Origin: JBGVMW01 sp045125095
Lineage (GTDB): Bacteria; Bacillota; Clostridia; Lachnospirales; Lachnospiraceae
Reading direction: 5' to 3'
DNA: 7,340 nucleotides
NCBI GenBank assembly: GCA_045125095.1
Contig: JBGVMW010000161.1
Span: forward strand, 1 to 7,340
The notes below the pieces were generated by a model. It searched no databases and was not told where the DNA came from. It worked only from the letters and a program-made list of their open reading frames with translations. The position numbers were made by a program, and so were the translations under genes. Every line of letters begins with the position of its first letter. Positions within the stretch are counted from its first letter, which is position 1. Of the stretch, positions 1 to 5,863 are shown piece by piece.

Positions 1-596
1 ACAAGATAACTCTGGTGTGTCCTGATAAAACCATTTTCTGAAAGCATATCGTCCAGCACATTTAATGTCTCATACATGGTATACACTGTTTCAGTATCCT
101 CCATAACATGAAACTCAAGTAAATGCAACTTGCTCTCAATATATAATAATCTTTCCAGTGATAGTTCTTTTCTGCCCTCCTTAAAGTCAAATTTCTTTTT
201 CGTCACGGAATAATTCATCTTATCAAAAATTGCATCCATACACTCATTAACTTTGCTCTGAAAATTGGCATTACCCTTTAACAAATACCTTACAACATCT
301 AATCGGTATCCTTCCAGCGAATAATCCACATATGCAGTCACAAATACTATAAATACTTCCCGGCTTACTTTTCTGATCATCTCAGCCGTCTTTATACCAT
401 CAACTTTCTCCATATTGATATCTAAAAACACAATATTATACCGCACTACCTCAATTCCTAATTCTATCAGTGCTTCCCCAGAACTATATGTATCTATTTC
501 AAAATCAAGACCTTTTTCCATCATATAGCCGGAGAGCAATTCTCTTAGTTCTTCTGTAAAAAGACTTTCATCATCACATATTGCAATTTTGAACAT
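1..596 (-). CDS. LytTR-family response regulator (AgrA/ComE type), 3' end outside the window
   Basis: Cytoplasmic two-component response regulator. The ATG at 594-596 follows an AGGAGGAG ribosome binding site at 606-613, about 9 nt upstream. The receiver domain (residues 1-~125) begins MFKIAICDDE, giving the acidic pocket D8/D9. The phosphoacceptor is D59 in VFLDINM, the conserved Thr is T87 in VFVTAY, and the conserved Lys is K107 in YLLKG. The usual Pro after that Lys is replaced by Gly. After a short linker a LytTR DNA-binding domain starts at about residue 137 (KKKFDF, then LLYIESKLHLLEFH and GFIRTHQSYLV), the arrangement of AgrA, ComE and VirR. The window ends inside this domain, so the C-terminal residues are missing. 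A partner histidine kinase or autoinducer gene would be expected beyond the left edge, but neither is visible. The promoter upstream carries paired TTTCTGC repeats, which suggests autoregulation. Confidence 0.93.
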   Translation of the reverse strand, partial: MFKIAICDDESLFTEELRELLSGYMMEKGLDFEIDTYSSGEALIELGIEVVRYNIVFLDINMEKVDGIKTAEMIRKVSREVFIVFVTAYVDYSLEGYRLDVVRYLLKGNANFQSKVNECMDAIFDKMNYSVTKKKFDFKEGRKELSLERLLYIESKLHLLEFHVMEDTETVYTMYETLNVLDDMLSENGFIRTHQSYL

Positions 597-758
597 CTGT
601 GTTGTCTCCTCCTTTCCTGCTATTTGATAACAATTTGTCCCTGATATTTTATACTACACTGTGTTGTATTTCGACACATCTTACTAAATTCCTTAACCCT
701 TTCCCTACATTCATAGTAAGGAAAGATGATATAAAAAAATTTCGTAAATCCCCTTATT

Positions 759-787
759 ATTTTATTTTTCTTCAGCGCATTAGTCAA
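759..787 (-). promoter_or_regulatory. Promoter of the response regulator gene
   Basis: Reading the minus strand, a -35 box TTGACT (782-787) is followed after exactly 17 bp by a -10 box TAAAAT (759-764). This is a good housekeeping-sigma match. It leaves a leader of about 155 nt before the ATG at 596. The paired TTTCTGC repeats end 5 bp upstream of the -35 box, the usual position for a LytTR activator. A weaker alternative -10 (TATAAA/TAAAAT, near 645-651) lies closer to the gene but lacks a convincing -35. Confidence 0.7.
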
Positions 788-792
788 CTAAA

Positions 793-826
793 TTGCAGAA
801 ATCGACCATATTATGCAGAAATTGAC
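793..826 (-). promoter_or_regulatory. Paired 20-bp-spaced direct repeat, probable LytTR binding site of the response regulator promoter
   Basis: Two near-identical copies lie exactly 20 bp apart. On the plus strand they read TGCAGAAATCGAC (794-806) and TGCAGAAATTGAC (814-826). On the minus strand, toward the response regulator, each reads GTC-N-ATTTCTGCA. The proximal TTTCTGCAA ends 28 nt before the -10 box. LytTR proteins such as AgrA and ComE are known to bind pairs of ~9-bp direct repeats with a period near 20-22 bp just upstream of -35. The repeat is seen directly; the bound protein is inferred. Confidence 0.7.
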
Positions 827-880
827 ACAAACACAAAATGGAACAATCAAGATTGCCAAATTAGAACCTGTTTTAGTCCA

Positions 881-915
881 TTCTTGTTTTATTTTTTCAA
901 GAAAAGTGTTATACT
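881..915 (+). promoter_or_regulatory. Extended -10 promoter of the first alphaCTD-repeat gene with an overlapping inverted repeat
   Basis: The -10 box TATACT (910-915) is preceded by TG one base upstream (907-908), making an extended -10 element. No good -35 lies at 17 bp; TTGTTT (884-889) is 20 bp away. An inverted repeat TTCTTG-N11-CAAGAA (881-886 and 898-903) spans where a -35 would lie and could be an operator. The paired TTTCTGC repeats at 793-826 are about 84 bp upstream and point the other way, so this promoter does not share that activator arrangement. Confidence 0.55.
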
Positions 916-964
916 AGGCTTGTTTCCATTTCAACCTCTAAGAATAAAGGAGCATGATATAGAC

Positions 965-1723
965 ATGAAAATTCAAGACTTAAACATTTCTGCCAACTCT
1001 AAATCTGCCTTAAAAAGTATAGGTTTGACAATGGTTTCGGAACTTGCAGGACAAAACTATATTACTCTTATAAATAAATTTCCAAAAAATTATAATATTG
1101 AACCCCTGATTGATGAATTGAACGCTTTAGGCTATCTGCTGCCGCCAAGTAACGAAATATCAATTTATGATGTCCCCATGTCGAAGCGATTGCAGAATGC
1201 CTTGATACGGAACGGTGTTATGTACCTTTCGCAACTTTCCTCCTATTCCAAAGAAGATATTCTGCATTTTCGGAACTTAGGAGAAAAAACCATTTTAGAA
1301 TTGGAACAAATCTGTCAGGAATACCATATTGAAATACGCTCTATGCTGTCTATCAAAGAGTATTTTAGCAAGTATCAGTTTTCATCTAAAATATACCCAC
1401 TGCTGTTCCGCAACAACATATCATGCATAAATGACTTTAAACATATGACAGCGAATGACTTATACCTTATATGCCAGAAGGATTACAGCCTTACCATGCA
1501 GACCTATTTTATTCTGAAAGAAAATGGGCTTGTATTGAACGATTGGCAGGATAAATTCATTTTTGAGATTCTTCCGGGGAAAAATGCTGCTTACTTATGG
1601 AAAAAGCATAAAATCAGTATGCTTTCACAAATACCGGACTGTAATGAATGTACGCTGAAAGAAATCGTTTCCTCTTCAAATTCATATACAGCAGCAATAA
1701 AAGAATTGTTATCATTCGGATAG
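965..1723 (+). CDS. Protein of four tandem RNA polymerase alphaCTD-like domains
   Basis: The 252-residue product is probably a cytoplasmic DNA- or RNA polymerase-binding regulator. The ATG at 965 is chosen because AAAGGAG (946-952) precedes it and because upstream in-frame codons overlap promoter elements. I see four units resembling the alpha-subunit C-terminal domain: residues ~5-60, ~65-124, ~130-195 and ~200-250. Unit 2 is the clearest, running IYDVPMSKRLQNAL then YLSQLSSYSKEDIL then RNLGEKTILELEQIC. It follows the alphaCTD pattern L-x-V-R-S-x-N-C-L ... ELL ... NLGKKSLxEI. By that alignment, the E. coli alpha DNA-contact positions R265, N268, G296, K298 and E302 correspond to R75, N78, G106, K108 and E112, all retained. 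Unit 1 keeps the fold pattern (ALKSIGLTMVSEL) but not R265 or N268. Units 3 and 4 are more diverged. There is no alpha N-terminal domain, so this is not RpoA. It ends at a strong terminator. I know of no established function for such proteins. Confidence 0.87.
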   Translation: MKIQDLNISANSKSALKSIGLTMVSELAGQNYITLINKFPKNYNIEPLIDELNALGYLLPPSNEISIYDVPMSKRLQNALIRNGVMYLSQLSSYSKEDILHFRNLGEKTILELEQICQEYHIEIRSMLSIKEYFSKYQFSSKIYPLLFRNNISCINDFKHMTANDLYLICQKDYSLTMQTYFILKENGLVLNDWQDKFIFEILPGKNAAYLWKKHKISMLSQIPDCNECTLKEIVSSSNSYTAAIKELLSFG

Positions 1724-1746
1724 ATATGTAAAATATGATAGTATAT

Positions 1747-1774
1747 GGCAGATCACACCGATCTGTCTTTTTTA
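1747..1774 (+). terminator. Rho-independent terminator of the first alphaCTD-repeat gene
   Basis: An 8-bp stem pairs 1747-1754 with 1760-1767 (GGCAGATC with GATCTGTC, one G-U) around the loop ACACC. It is followed directly by TTTTTTATTT. It lies 24 bp after the stop codon, and its U-tract overlaps the stop codon of the converging XRE gene. The minus strand has no U-tract after the stem, so it acts mainly on plus-strand transcripts. Confidence 0.85.
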
Positions 1775-2005
1775 TTTCAGCAATTCATCATACGTTGTAC
1801 CCAATATATTTCTGATCGCTCTAAGCTGTGATGCCTGTATGTGCTGTATTCCTCTTTCTATCTTCACTAACGCCTCCCTTGTCAATGGGACATTCTCTAA
1901 CTGCATCAATGCTACCATTTCAGTCTGCCGCATACCTTTTTCTTTTCTGATACGCCTGATGTTCTGCCCGATAAATATTTCATCCTGCTTTATTTTCTGC
2001 TCCAT
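1772..2005 (-). CDS. Small XRE-family helix-turn-helix regulator
   Basis: This 77-residue protein is almost entirely one HTH_XRE (Cro/C1-type) DNA-binding domain at residues ~12-75. It opens with the scaffold IGQNIRRIRKEKGMRQTEM and continues with the recognition region LTREALVKIERGIQHIQASQLRAI. A closing helix LGTTYDELL is typical of the family. No sensor or oligomerisation domain is attached, so it is likely a single-domain repressor. The ATG at 2003-2005 has only a weak ribosome binding site (GGTGAT). An inverted repeat at 2023-2038 lies just upstream and could be its own operator. The gene converges on the first alphaCTD-repeat gene and diverges from the second, so control of either is plausible but unproven. 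Confidence 0.9.
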   Translation of the reverse strand: MEQKIKQDEIFIGQNIRRIRKEKGMRQTEMVALMQLENVPLTREALVKIERGIQHIQASQLRAIRNILGTTYDELLK

Positions 2006-2022
2006 ATCATCACCACACTTCT

Positions 2023-2038
2023 GAACCCGTTTCGGTTC
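2023..2038. promoter_or_regulatory. Inverted repeat upstream of the XRE gene, possible operator
   Basis: GAACC-N6-GGTTC (arms 2023-2027 and 2034-2038) begins 17 bp upstream of the XRE start codon. Small XRE regulators commonly autorepress through short palindromes at this position. The arms are only 5 bp, and a TTTTT run after it on the plus strand gives a weak terminator resemblance. Confidence 0.35.
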
Positions 2039-2220
2039 TTTTTAAAGTATTGTATTCAATAGAGCTATCGAAAAGGGACTGGTTTTAGTCAACTTTATGT
2101 AATTTCTATTGCAGAAAACGGTCAAAAATAGTTTTTACTTTATCTAAAATGCTTCCATGATGTCAGAGATTATACTTCTGCCTTGACACATAAAACTGAT
2201 ATGCAATATCCATTTTCTTG

Positions 2221-2268
2221 TTTTCTGCTGAAAATTGTCCTTTTCTGCTAAATATATTGCTATTCTGC
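2221..2268 (+). promoter_or_regulatory. Three 20-bp-spaced TTTTCTGC repeats, probable LytTR site of the second alphaCTD-repeat gene
   Basis: Copies of TTTTCTGC start at 2221 and 2241, and a degenerate third copy TATTCTGC starts at 2261, each exactly 20 bp apart. They are oriented toward the gene at 2317. The middle copy, preceded by GTCC as in the other sites, ends 30 nt before the -10 box. That nearly matches the 28 nt seen at the response regulator and PPC-like gene promoters. The third copy falls within the core promoter spacer. I infer binding by the LytTR regulator at 1-596. Confidence 0.65.
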
Positions 2269-2286
2269 TTTCATTACAAGTAAAAT
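2257..2286 (+). promoter_or_regulatory. Promoter of the second alphaCTD-repeat gene
   Basis: The candidate -35 box TTGCTA (2257-2262) and -10 box TAAAAT (2281-2286) are separated by 18 bp, about 25 nt before the ribosome binding site AAAGGAG (2301-2307). The -35 is weak, as expected for an activator-dependent promoter, and it sits just downstream of the second TTTTCTGC copy. Confidence 0.55.
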
Positions 2287-2316
2287 GGGATGAATAAAGT
2301 AAAGGAGTGCAAATTT

Positions 2317-3081
2317 ATGGATTTACATATAGATGAGTTGAAGCTTTCCTACCATGCTAAGAATACCCTTCATGAACTGGGCTTTACTATGGTTTCCGAT
2401 CTAAAAGGTCATGACTATGTTTCTTTGATACAAAAGTTCCCCCTAAAGCGCCATTGTGTCTAATCCAATATTCAGGATCTTAATGATGCGGGATACCTAT
2501 TGCCCCCGGACAATGCAGTGTCAATTTACGATGTACCTATGTCCAAAAGACTTTTCCATATTCTTGAGAGAAATTATTTCCTCTACTTATCCCAATTATC
2601 CCTATGCTCCAAAGAAGAACTTGCAGGTTTGCGCAATCTTGGAGAGCAAACAATGATTGAGTTGGAAGAAATATGTCAGGCACACCATATAGAGTTGCAC
2701 TCTGTACACAGCATTAAGGAAAATTTGGCTCAATATCACCTGCCATTTACTTCAAGGCATTACGAAGCACTCTATAAGAACAATATTGCTTCTATTGATG
2801 ATTTCCACAAAATAACCACACACGATTTACATATCATATGCCAGCAATACTACTACGACACCATGAAAGCATATTATATCTTAAAGGATAATGGAGTTGT
2901 CTTTCAGGCATGGGAAGATCAATATCTGTTTGAACTTTTATCAGGAAAAATTGCTCAGACTTTAAGCAGAAGATACCGCATTGATACTATTTCAAAGCTA
3001 CGATCCTACTCTGAAGAATATATTGAGAGTATGCCATCGGCAATATTGCCTAGTGTAAAAGCGGTACTCACTGATAAATGA
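2317..3081 (+). pseudogene. Second alphaCTD-repeat gene, interrupted by an in-frame TAA at codon 49
   Basis: This is a paralogue of the protein at 965-1723 along its whole length. The start (ATG 2317) has a strong AAAGGAG site 9 nt upstream. The first 48 codons encode MDLHIDELKLSYHAKNTLHE and onward to FPLKRHCV, matching unit 1. A TAA at 2461-2463 then stops translation. The same frame continues without shift through NDAGYLLPP, IYDVPMSKRL and LRNLGEQTMIELEEIC to a TGA at 3079-3081. Read through, it would be 254 residues against 252 for its partner. Unit 2 keeps the residue equivalent to alpha R265 (R78) but has His at N268 and Gln at K298, so its DNA contacts may differ. TTG at 2500 could restart translation, but this would discard unit 1 and has only a weak Shine-Dalgarno sequence. 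The lesion is a nonsense substitution, a sequencing error or, less likely, recoding. The intact promoter and downstream frame suggest a recent event. Confidence 0.85.
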
Positions 3082-3110
3082 AATTCCTCGCAGCAGAACT
3101 GTGGGGAATT
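3082..3110 (+). terminator. Long hairpin after the second alphaCTD-repeat gene, no U-tract
   Basis: A 12-bp stem (3082-3093 with 3099-3110, two G-U pairs) closes the loop CAGAA immediately after the stop codon. It is followed by AGACCCTGAG and not by a run of T, so it is not a canonical rho-independent terminator. It may be a 3'-end protecting hairpin or a weak terminator. The 62 nt that follow (3111-3172) are AT-rich, and I see no feature in them. Confidence 0.5.
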
Positions 3111-3172
3111 AGACCCTGAGAGATTAAAAAATTATAATAATATATCATTAACAGTCAATATTTATCTTAAAG

Positions 3173-3215
3173 AAAAAATCCCCTTAAAGTAATTTATAAT
3201 ATACTTCAAGAGGAT
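3173..3215 (-). terminator. Rho-independent terminator of the 307-residue protein gene
   Basis: On the minus strand a 14-bp stem (3202-3215 pairing with 3178-3191, two G-U pairs) closes a 10-nt loop and runs into TTTTTC. It lies 26 bp after the stop codon at 3242. Its CCTCTTGAA / TTTAAGGGGA arms closely resemble the terminator at 5822-5863. Confidence 0.85.
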
Positions 3216-3241
3216 CTGCTATCTATCATTATATTGATCAC

Positions 3242-4165
3242 TTACAGCCCAATCCAAAACTTCCTTGACAGTTCCGCATTAATGATATTTGATAAGAAAT
3301 TAGGATTCTGTATTTGAAAGGCTTTCAAACTTTCAATAAAAGTAGCTTTATTTTCTGTTTTCAAATCTATAAATGTCGAATCTATTTTTTTGTTTTTTAC
3401 TTTTTCTTCAATGTATTCGTCAGATTTGGCTTCGTACTCATCTACCATATGCGGATTCTTAGTTACCGCATTAGCATACCAATTTGTTAAGTATTTTAAG
3501 GTATTAAGCTGCCTGTCGGAATTGCTACTCTCCCTACTGATTCTCTGATATTCTTCATATGCACCAGAATCCATTGTCCGCATCATATCAAGCCCATCTG
3601 TAGTGTAAACCAAATTGCTGCCATGTCCTAAATAATTTTCTTTTTTTACTCCATAATCCATGTTTCCACTTGCATCGGTTTTCCCAGCACTTGCCAGCTT
3701 CGCAATAGATTCCATTGCGTCTAAAAAGGAGCTTTTATTATCTTCTGATATAAAATTGTTAGCAGCATATTCTGCTTTTTTCATTCCTAATGATATATTA
3801 GCCTGACGCTCCTCCTCACTCATAGAACTACTATTTTCAATGAGAAAATTCTGGCGAATAATATCATATACAAATTCCTGTTCTTCTTTACTACAATTTT
3901 CAAGAGACGATGATATTGCCCTATCAGCATCACACATTCCTGAATATGCGGGCAAATAACCTGCACTCTTATCAATATGAACAATATCCTGCTCAATGTC
4001 CTTTTTGTCTTTTAACTGTATTGCTCTTTTTCCTTTTGCACTGATTTCCAAAGTAACCGCATCGTCTTTTTTTTGAGAAATATCAATTTTTTCTTTTTCA
4101 CGCCGCCGATTATTTTCATGCGGAGTGGAAACTCTTTCTTGATAATGTTGGGTAACTACCTTCAT
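3242..4165 (-). CDS. 307-residue hydrophilic protein of unknown function, second gene of the PPC-like operon
   Basis: The ATG at 4163-4165 follows a strong AAAGGAGG site. I do not recognise the family. The N-terminus (residues ~1-65) is highly charged and low-complexity, containing NNRRREKEKIDISQKKDD and then VTLEISAKGKRAIQ. The latter is a short motif type I associate with FlgM-like and related small Firmicute proteins; the resemblance is slight. The rest is predicted mainly helical, with MSEEERQANISLGMKKAEYA, FLDAMESIAKLA, ENYLGHGSN and YLTNWYANAV. There is no signal peptide or membrane segment, so it is probably cytoplasmic unless exported by a dedicated route. The gene lies 93 bp downstream of the secreted PPC-like gene with a hairpin between them and no clear promoter of its own, so it is probably cotranscribed. 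Its position parallels the 164-residue protein behind the other secreted protein. Confidence 0.83.
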   Translation of the reverse strand: MKVVTQHYQERVSTPHENNRRREKEKIDISQKKDDAVTLEISAKGKRAIQLKDKKDIEQDIVHIDKSAGYLPAYSGMCDADRAISSSLENCSKEEQEFVYDIIRQNFLIENSSSMSEEERQANISLGMKKAEYAANNFISEDNKSSFLDAMESIAKLASAGKTDASGNMDYGVKKENYLGHGSNLVYTTDGLDMMRTMDSGAYEEYQRISRESSNSDRQLNTLKYLTNWYANAVTKNPHMVDEYEAKSDEYIEEKVKNKKIDSTFIDLKTENKATFIESLKAFQIQNPNFLSNIINAELSRKFWIGL

Positions 4166-4189
4166 TTCAATCCTCCTTTAAATTTACAT

Positions 4190-4228
4190 AATAGGCTGTC
4201 ACACTGGATTTCAGCGTGACAACCTATT
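4190..4228 (-). other. Intercistronic hairpin between the PPC-like gene and the 307-residue gene
   Basis: AATAGG (4190-4195) and CCTATT (4223-4228) extend inward through a stem with two mismatches (4196/4222 and 4203/4215) to the loop GATTT (4207-4211), giving about 15 paired positions. On the minus strand, the direction of the flanking genes, it is followed by ATGTAAATTT and then the ribosome binding site of the next gene. It is therefore more likely a partial terminator, processing or stability element than a full stop. The run of T that follows is on the plus strand, where no gene needs it. Confidence 0.6.
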
Positions 4229-4258
4229 TTTGCATTTGCCATAATTACAATTTAAACA

Positions 4259-5707
4259 TTAAAACGGATGATACATTGTATATGCTAAATGGAAAATAAC
4301 TTCTGAATCACTTATGCTGCTATCATCACTTGGCGATACAGAAACCCCACATATATCAAAGTAATGAGTAGATGTCGGACCATAATATGAATTTACACCA
4401 ATTCCGGGCGGCAAAGAAATATTTATCTCAAATTTACCTCTTGAATCTGTCGTGTCTGTACCTTGTCTCGTTGCATTCGCAGGAGTATTATTATTATCCC
4501 ATGCGGGGCTGTAATATAATCCATTAACCTGCTGCCCCTCAACTGCATATGTTTCGCCTGTTGTGCCATCTGTAGCCGTCAACACTCCGTATACAGTTAA
4601 TGTTCCTGAACCCTCTGTTCTGAAATGTGTTCCATATCCGGGATAATTCACAACTTTGTTCAGCCCTTCTGAACCTTTAAGATCAGTTATTACAATACCT
4701 GTAGCTTTTAAAATAGGAGTAATAGATAACTTATAATTTTGAATGTCTAAATCATTATAATTCTCCATTGTCTTTGCATTGCATACTCTGACATAATAGG
4801 TTCCCGTTGTTACAGAAACAGTAGTTCCACTGCCTACCCTTTTCATCTGATAGCCATTTGTAGAAACATTCTGATATACTTCTACAGAGCAGGTATTCGT
4901 TGAATTTGTAGTAGCAGTAATTTTTAACTTATCATAAATTCTGCTGCTCGGCACTGTAATTACATACCAATCATTATCAATCGGAGAACTTAAATTTCTT
5001 GATTCAATATAAGCACCTCCTGTTCCATATGTAAATGCTAATGCCTGTCTTACGGACTCATCAATCTCATAAGAATCACATGCTGTACTTATAGAATAAT
5101 CCAATTTGAATGATTCACTTACACTTCCCCCCACAGATGCTAATACATACAAATAATATGTTGCTGTATCGCCTGATGTTACATAACCTAACGCTTCCGG
5201 TAATGTGCCTGTGGTGCCATTAATATAGGTAAAATAATCTGAACCTGTTAAAATATTTCCTTCTGCATCCAATAAATACAAATCATAATCCAGTTCTGCA
5301 TTAGCCGGAGTCGTTAATTGTGCTTGCAAATAAACGCCTGCTGGCAAACTGATATTATAAATTTTTGCATCGCCCTCCGCTGCCAAATAATCACTAGCTG
5401 TACCTGCTATAACAGTGGTATCAGCTTGTGCAACTAAAATATCCTCTACCATGTTTTCATCTACCGCAATACTACCTGACAGCTTAGATAAATTATCACT
5501 GCCAAATGTTTCCAGTTCTAAAATTTCTACAGGTTCCTGATACTGGATGTCCACCGCTTCATTTCCGTCACTGGTATCTTCTGCTACAGCCAAAGAATCC
5601 TCTGTCATTTCTGCCGCTTTTACATCCATTCCATTAGCCAATGAAAATGTCATTGTTAATGCTAATGTTGCTGCAACAACGGTTGCCATAAGTTTGTTTT
5701 TTCTCAT
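4259..5707 (-). CDS. Secreted protein with two PPC-like beta domains and a C-terminal Ig-like region
   Basis: The 482-residue exported protein starts at ATG 5705-5707, because AAAGGTGG lies 8 nt upstream and MRKNKLMATVVAATLALTMT begins a classical Sec signal peptide. Cleavage is likely near residue 32 (VKAA-E). After an acidic linker (~33-100), residues ~105-208 resemble a bacterial pre-peptidase C-terminal (PPC) beta-sandwich (GDAKIYNISLPAGVYLQAQL, DYDLYLLDAEGN, YYLYVLA). A second such domain covers ~215-335 (DNDWYVITVP, CSVEVYQN, GTYYVRV). The remainder (~336-482) looks like a beta-rich, Ig- or regulatory-like domain (TDSRGKFEINISLPPG). There is no protease or other catalytic domain, LPXTG anchor, lipobox or transmembrane segment, so it is probably released or loosely wall-associated. 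It is the first gene of an operon driven by a promoter with paired TTTCTGC repeats. Confidence 0.86.
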   Translation of the reverse strand: MRKNKLMATVVAATLALTMTFSLANGMDVKAAEMTEDSLAVAEDTSDGNEAVDIQYQEPVEILELETFGSDNLSKLSGSIAVDENMVEDILVAQADTTVIAGTASDYLAAEGDAKIYNISLPAGVYLQAQLTTPANAELDYDLYLLDAEGNILTGSDYFTYINGTTGTLPEALGYVTSGDTATYYLYVLASVGGSVSESFKLDYSISTACDSYEIDESVRQALAFTYGTGGAYIESRNLSSPIDNDWYVITVPSSRIYDKLKITATTNSTNTCSVEVYQNVSTNGYQMKRVGSGTTVSVTTGTYYVRVCNAKTMENYNDLDIQNYKLSITPILKATGIVITDLKGSEGLNKVVNYPGYGTHFRTEGSGTLTVYGVLTATDGTTGETYAVEGQQVNGLYYSPAWDNNNTPANATRQGTDTTDSRGKFEINISLPPGIGVNSYYGPTSTHYFDICGVSVSPSDDSSISDSEVIFHLAYTMYHPF

Positions 5708-5744
5708 GCAAAATTCCACCTTTCTGAATTTATTTTACACCGTC

Positions 5745-5772
5745 ATTATAGCAAGCTATACATTATTTACAA
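5745..5772 (-). promoter_or_regulatory. Promoter of the secreted PPC-like operon
   Basis: On the minus strand a perfect -10 TATAAT (5745-5750) is preceded after 16 bp by TTGTAA (5767-5772), or after 17 bp by ATTGTA. This gives a short leader of about 35 nt before the ATG at 5707. The weak -35 and the TTTCTGC repeats directly upstream fit an activator-dependent promoter. Confidence 0.75.
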
Positions 5773-5778
5773 TGCACC

Positions 5779-5813
5779 TTGCAGAAAGTGACCTGTTTTT
5801 GCAGAAAATGACC
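5779..5813 (-). promoter_or_regulatory. Paired 20-bp-spaced direct repeat, probable LytTR binding site of the PPC-like operon
   Basis: The plus strand reads TTGCAGAAAGTGACC (5779-5793) and TTGCAGAAAATGACC (5799-5813), 14 of 15 bases identical and exactly 20 bp apart. Read toward the gene each is GGTCA-C/T-TTTCTGCAA. The proximal copy ends 28 nt before the -10 box, the same spacing as at the response regulator promoter. This is the best-conserved copy of the motif in the window. Confidence 0.75.
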
Positions 5814-5821
5814 ATCAAAAT

Positions 5822-5863
5822 AAAAAATCCCCTTGAATCAAATCTTAGTTCAATTCAAGAGGA
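5822..5863 (-). terminator. Rho-independent terminator after the decayed coding fragment
   Basis: On the minus strand 5849-5863 pairs with 5828-5842 (15 bp including three G-U) around a 6-nt loop, followed by TTTTTT (5822-5827). The stem overlaps the TGA of the fragment at 5855-6004. It insulates the PPC-like operon promoter from upstream transcription. Its arms resemble those of the terminator at 3173-3215. Confidence 0.85.

Noticed and set aside
649..714. 21-residue minus-strand frame (MNVGKGLRNLVRCVEIQHSVV) in the response regulator leader, considered as a signal peptide
   Set aside because: There is no Shine-Dalgarno sequence upstream, no hydrophobic leader or AgrD-like motif, and nothing beyond chance length.
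599..964. N-terminal extension of the first alphaCTD-repeat protein to an ATG-less start near 599
   Set aside because: The stretch lacks a ribosome binding site, overlaps the divergent promoters and repeats, encodes a Phe/Ile/Asn-rich non-protein-like sequence, and the paralogue starts at the position equivalent to 965.
1839..2024. Plus-strand frame opposite the XRE gene
   Set aside because: It is the antisense shadow of a clear HTH gene, Cys/Ser/Ile-rich and without its own ribosome binding site.
2221..2280. The 20-bp repeats considered as a CRISPR or satellite remnant
   Set aside because: Only an ~8-bp core is conserved, there are no spacers or cas genes, and copies recur at promoters with fixed geometry, which fits a regulator site.
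2456..2656. 66-residue plus frame overlapping the second alphaCTD-repeat gene
   Set aside because: It is an out-of-frame shadow; the in-frame reading matches the paralogue.
2500..3081. Separate gene starting at TTG 2500
   Set aside because: It would begin in the linker between units 1 and 2 and has only a weak GGGA upstream. The same frame upstream matches the paralogue up to the TAA, so it is the downstream part of one broken gene.
5708..5719. GTG start at 5719 for the PPC-like gene
   Set aside because: That GTG is part of the ribosome binding site AAAGGTGG; ATG at 5707 gives correct spacing and a normal signal peptide.
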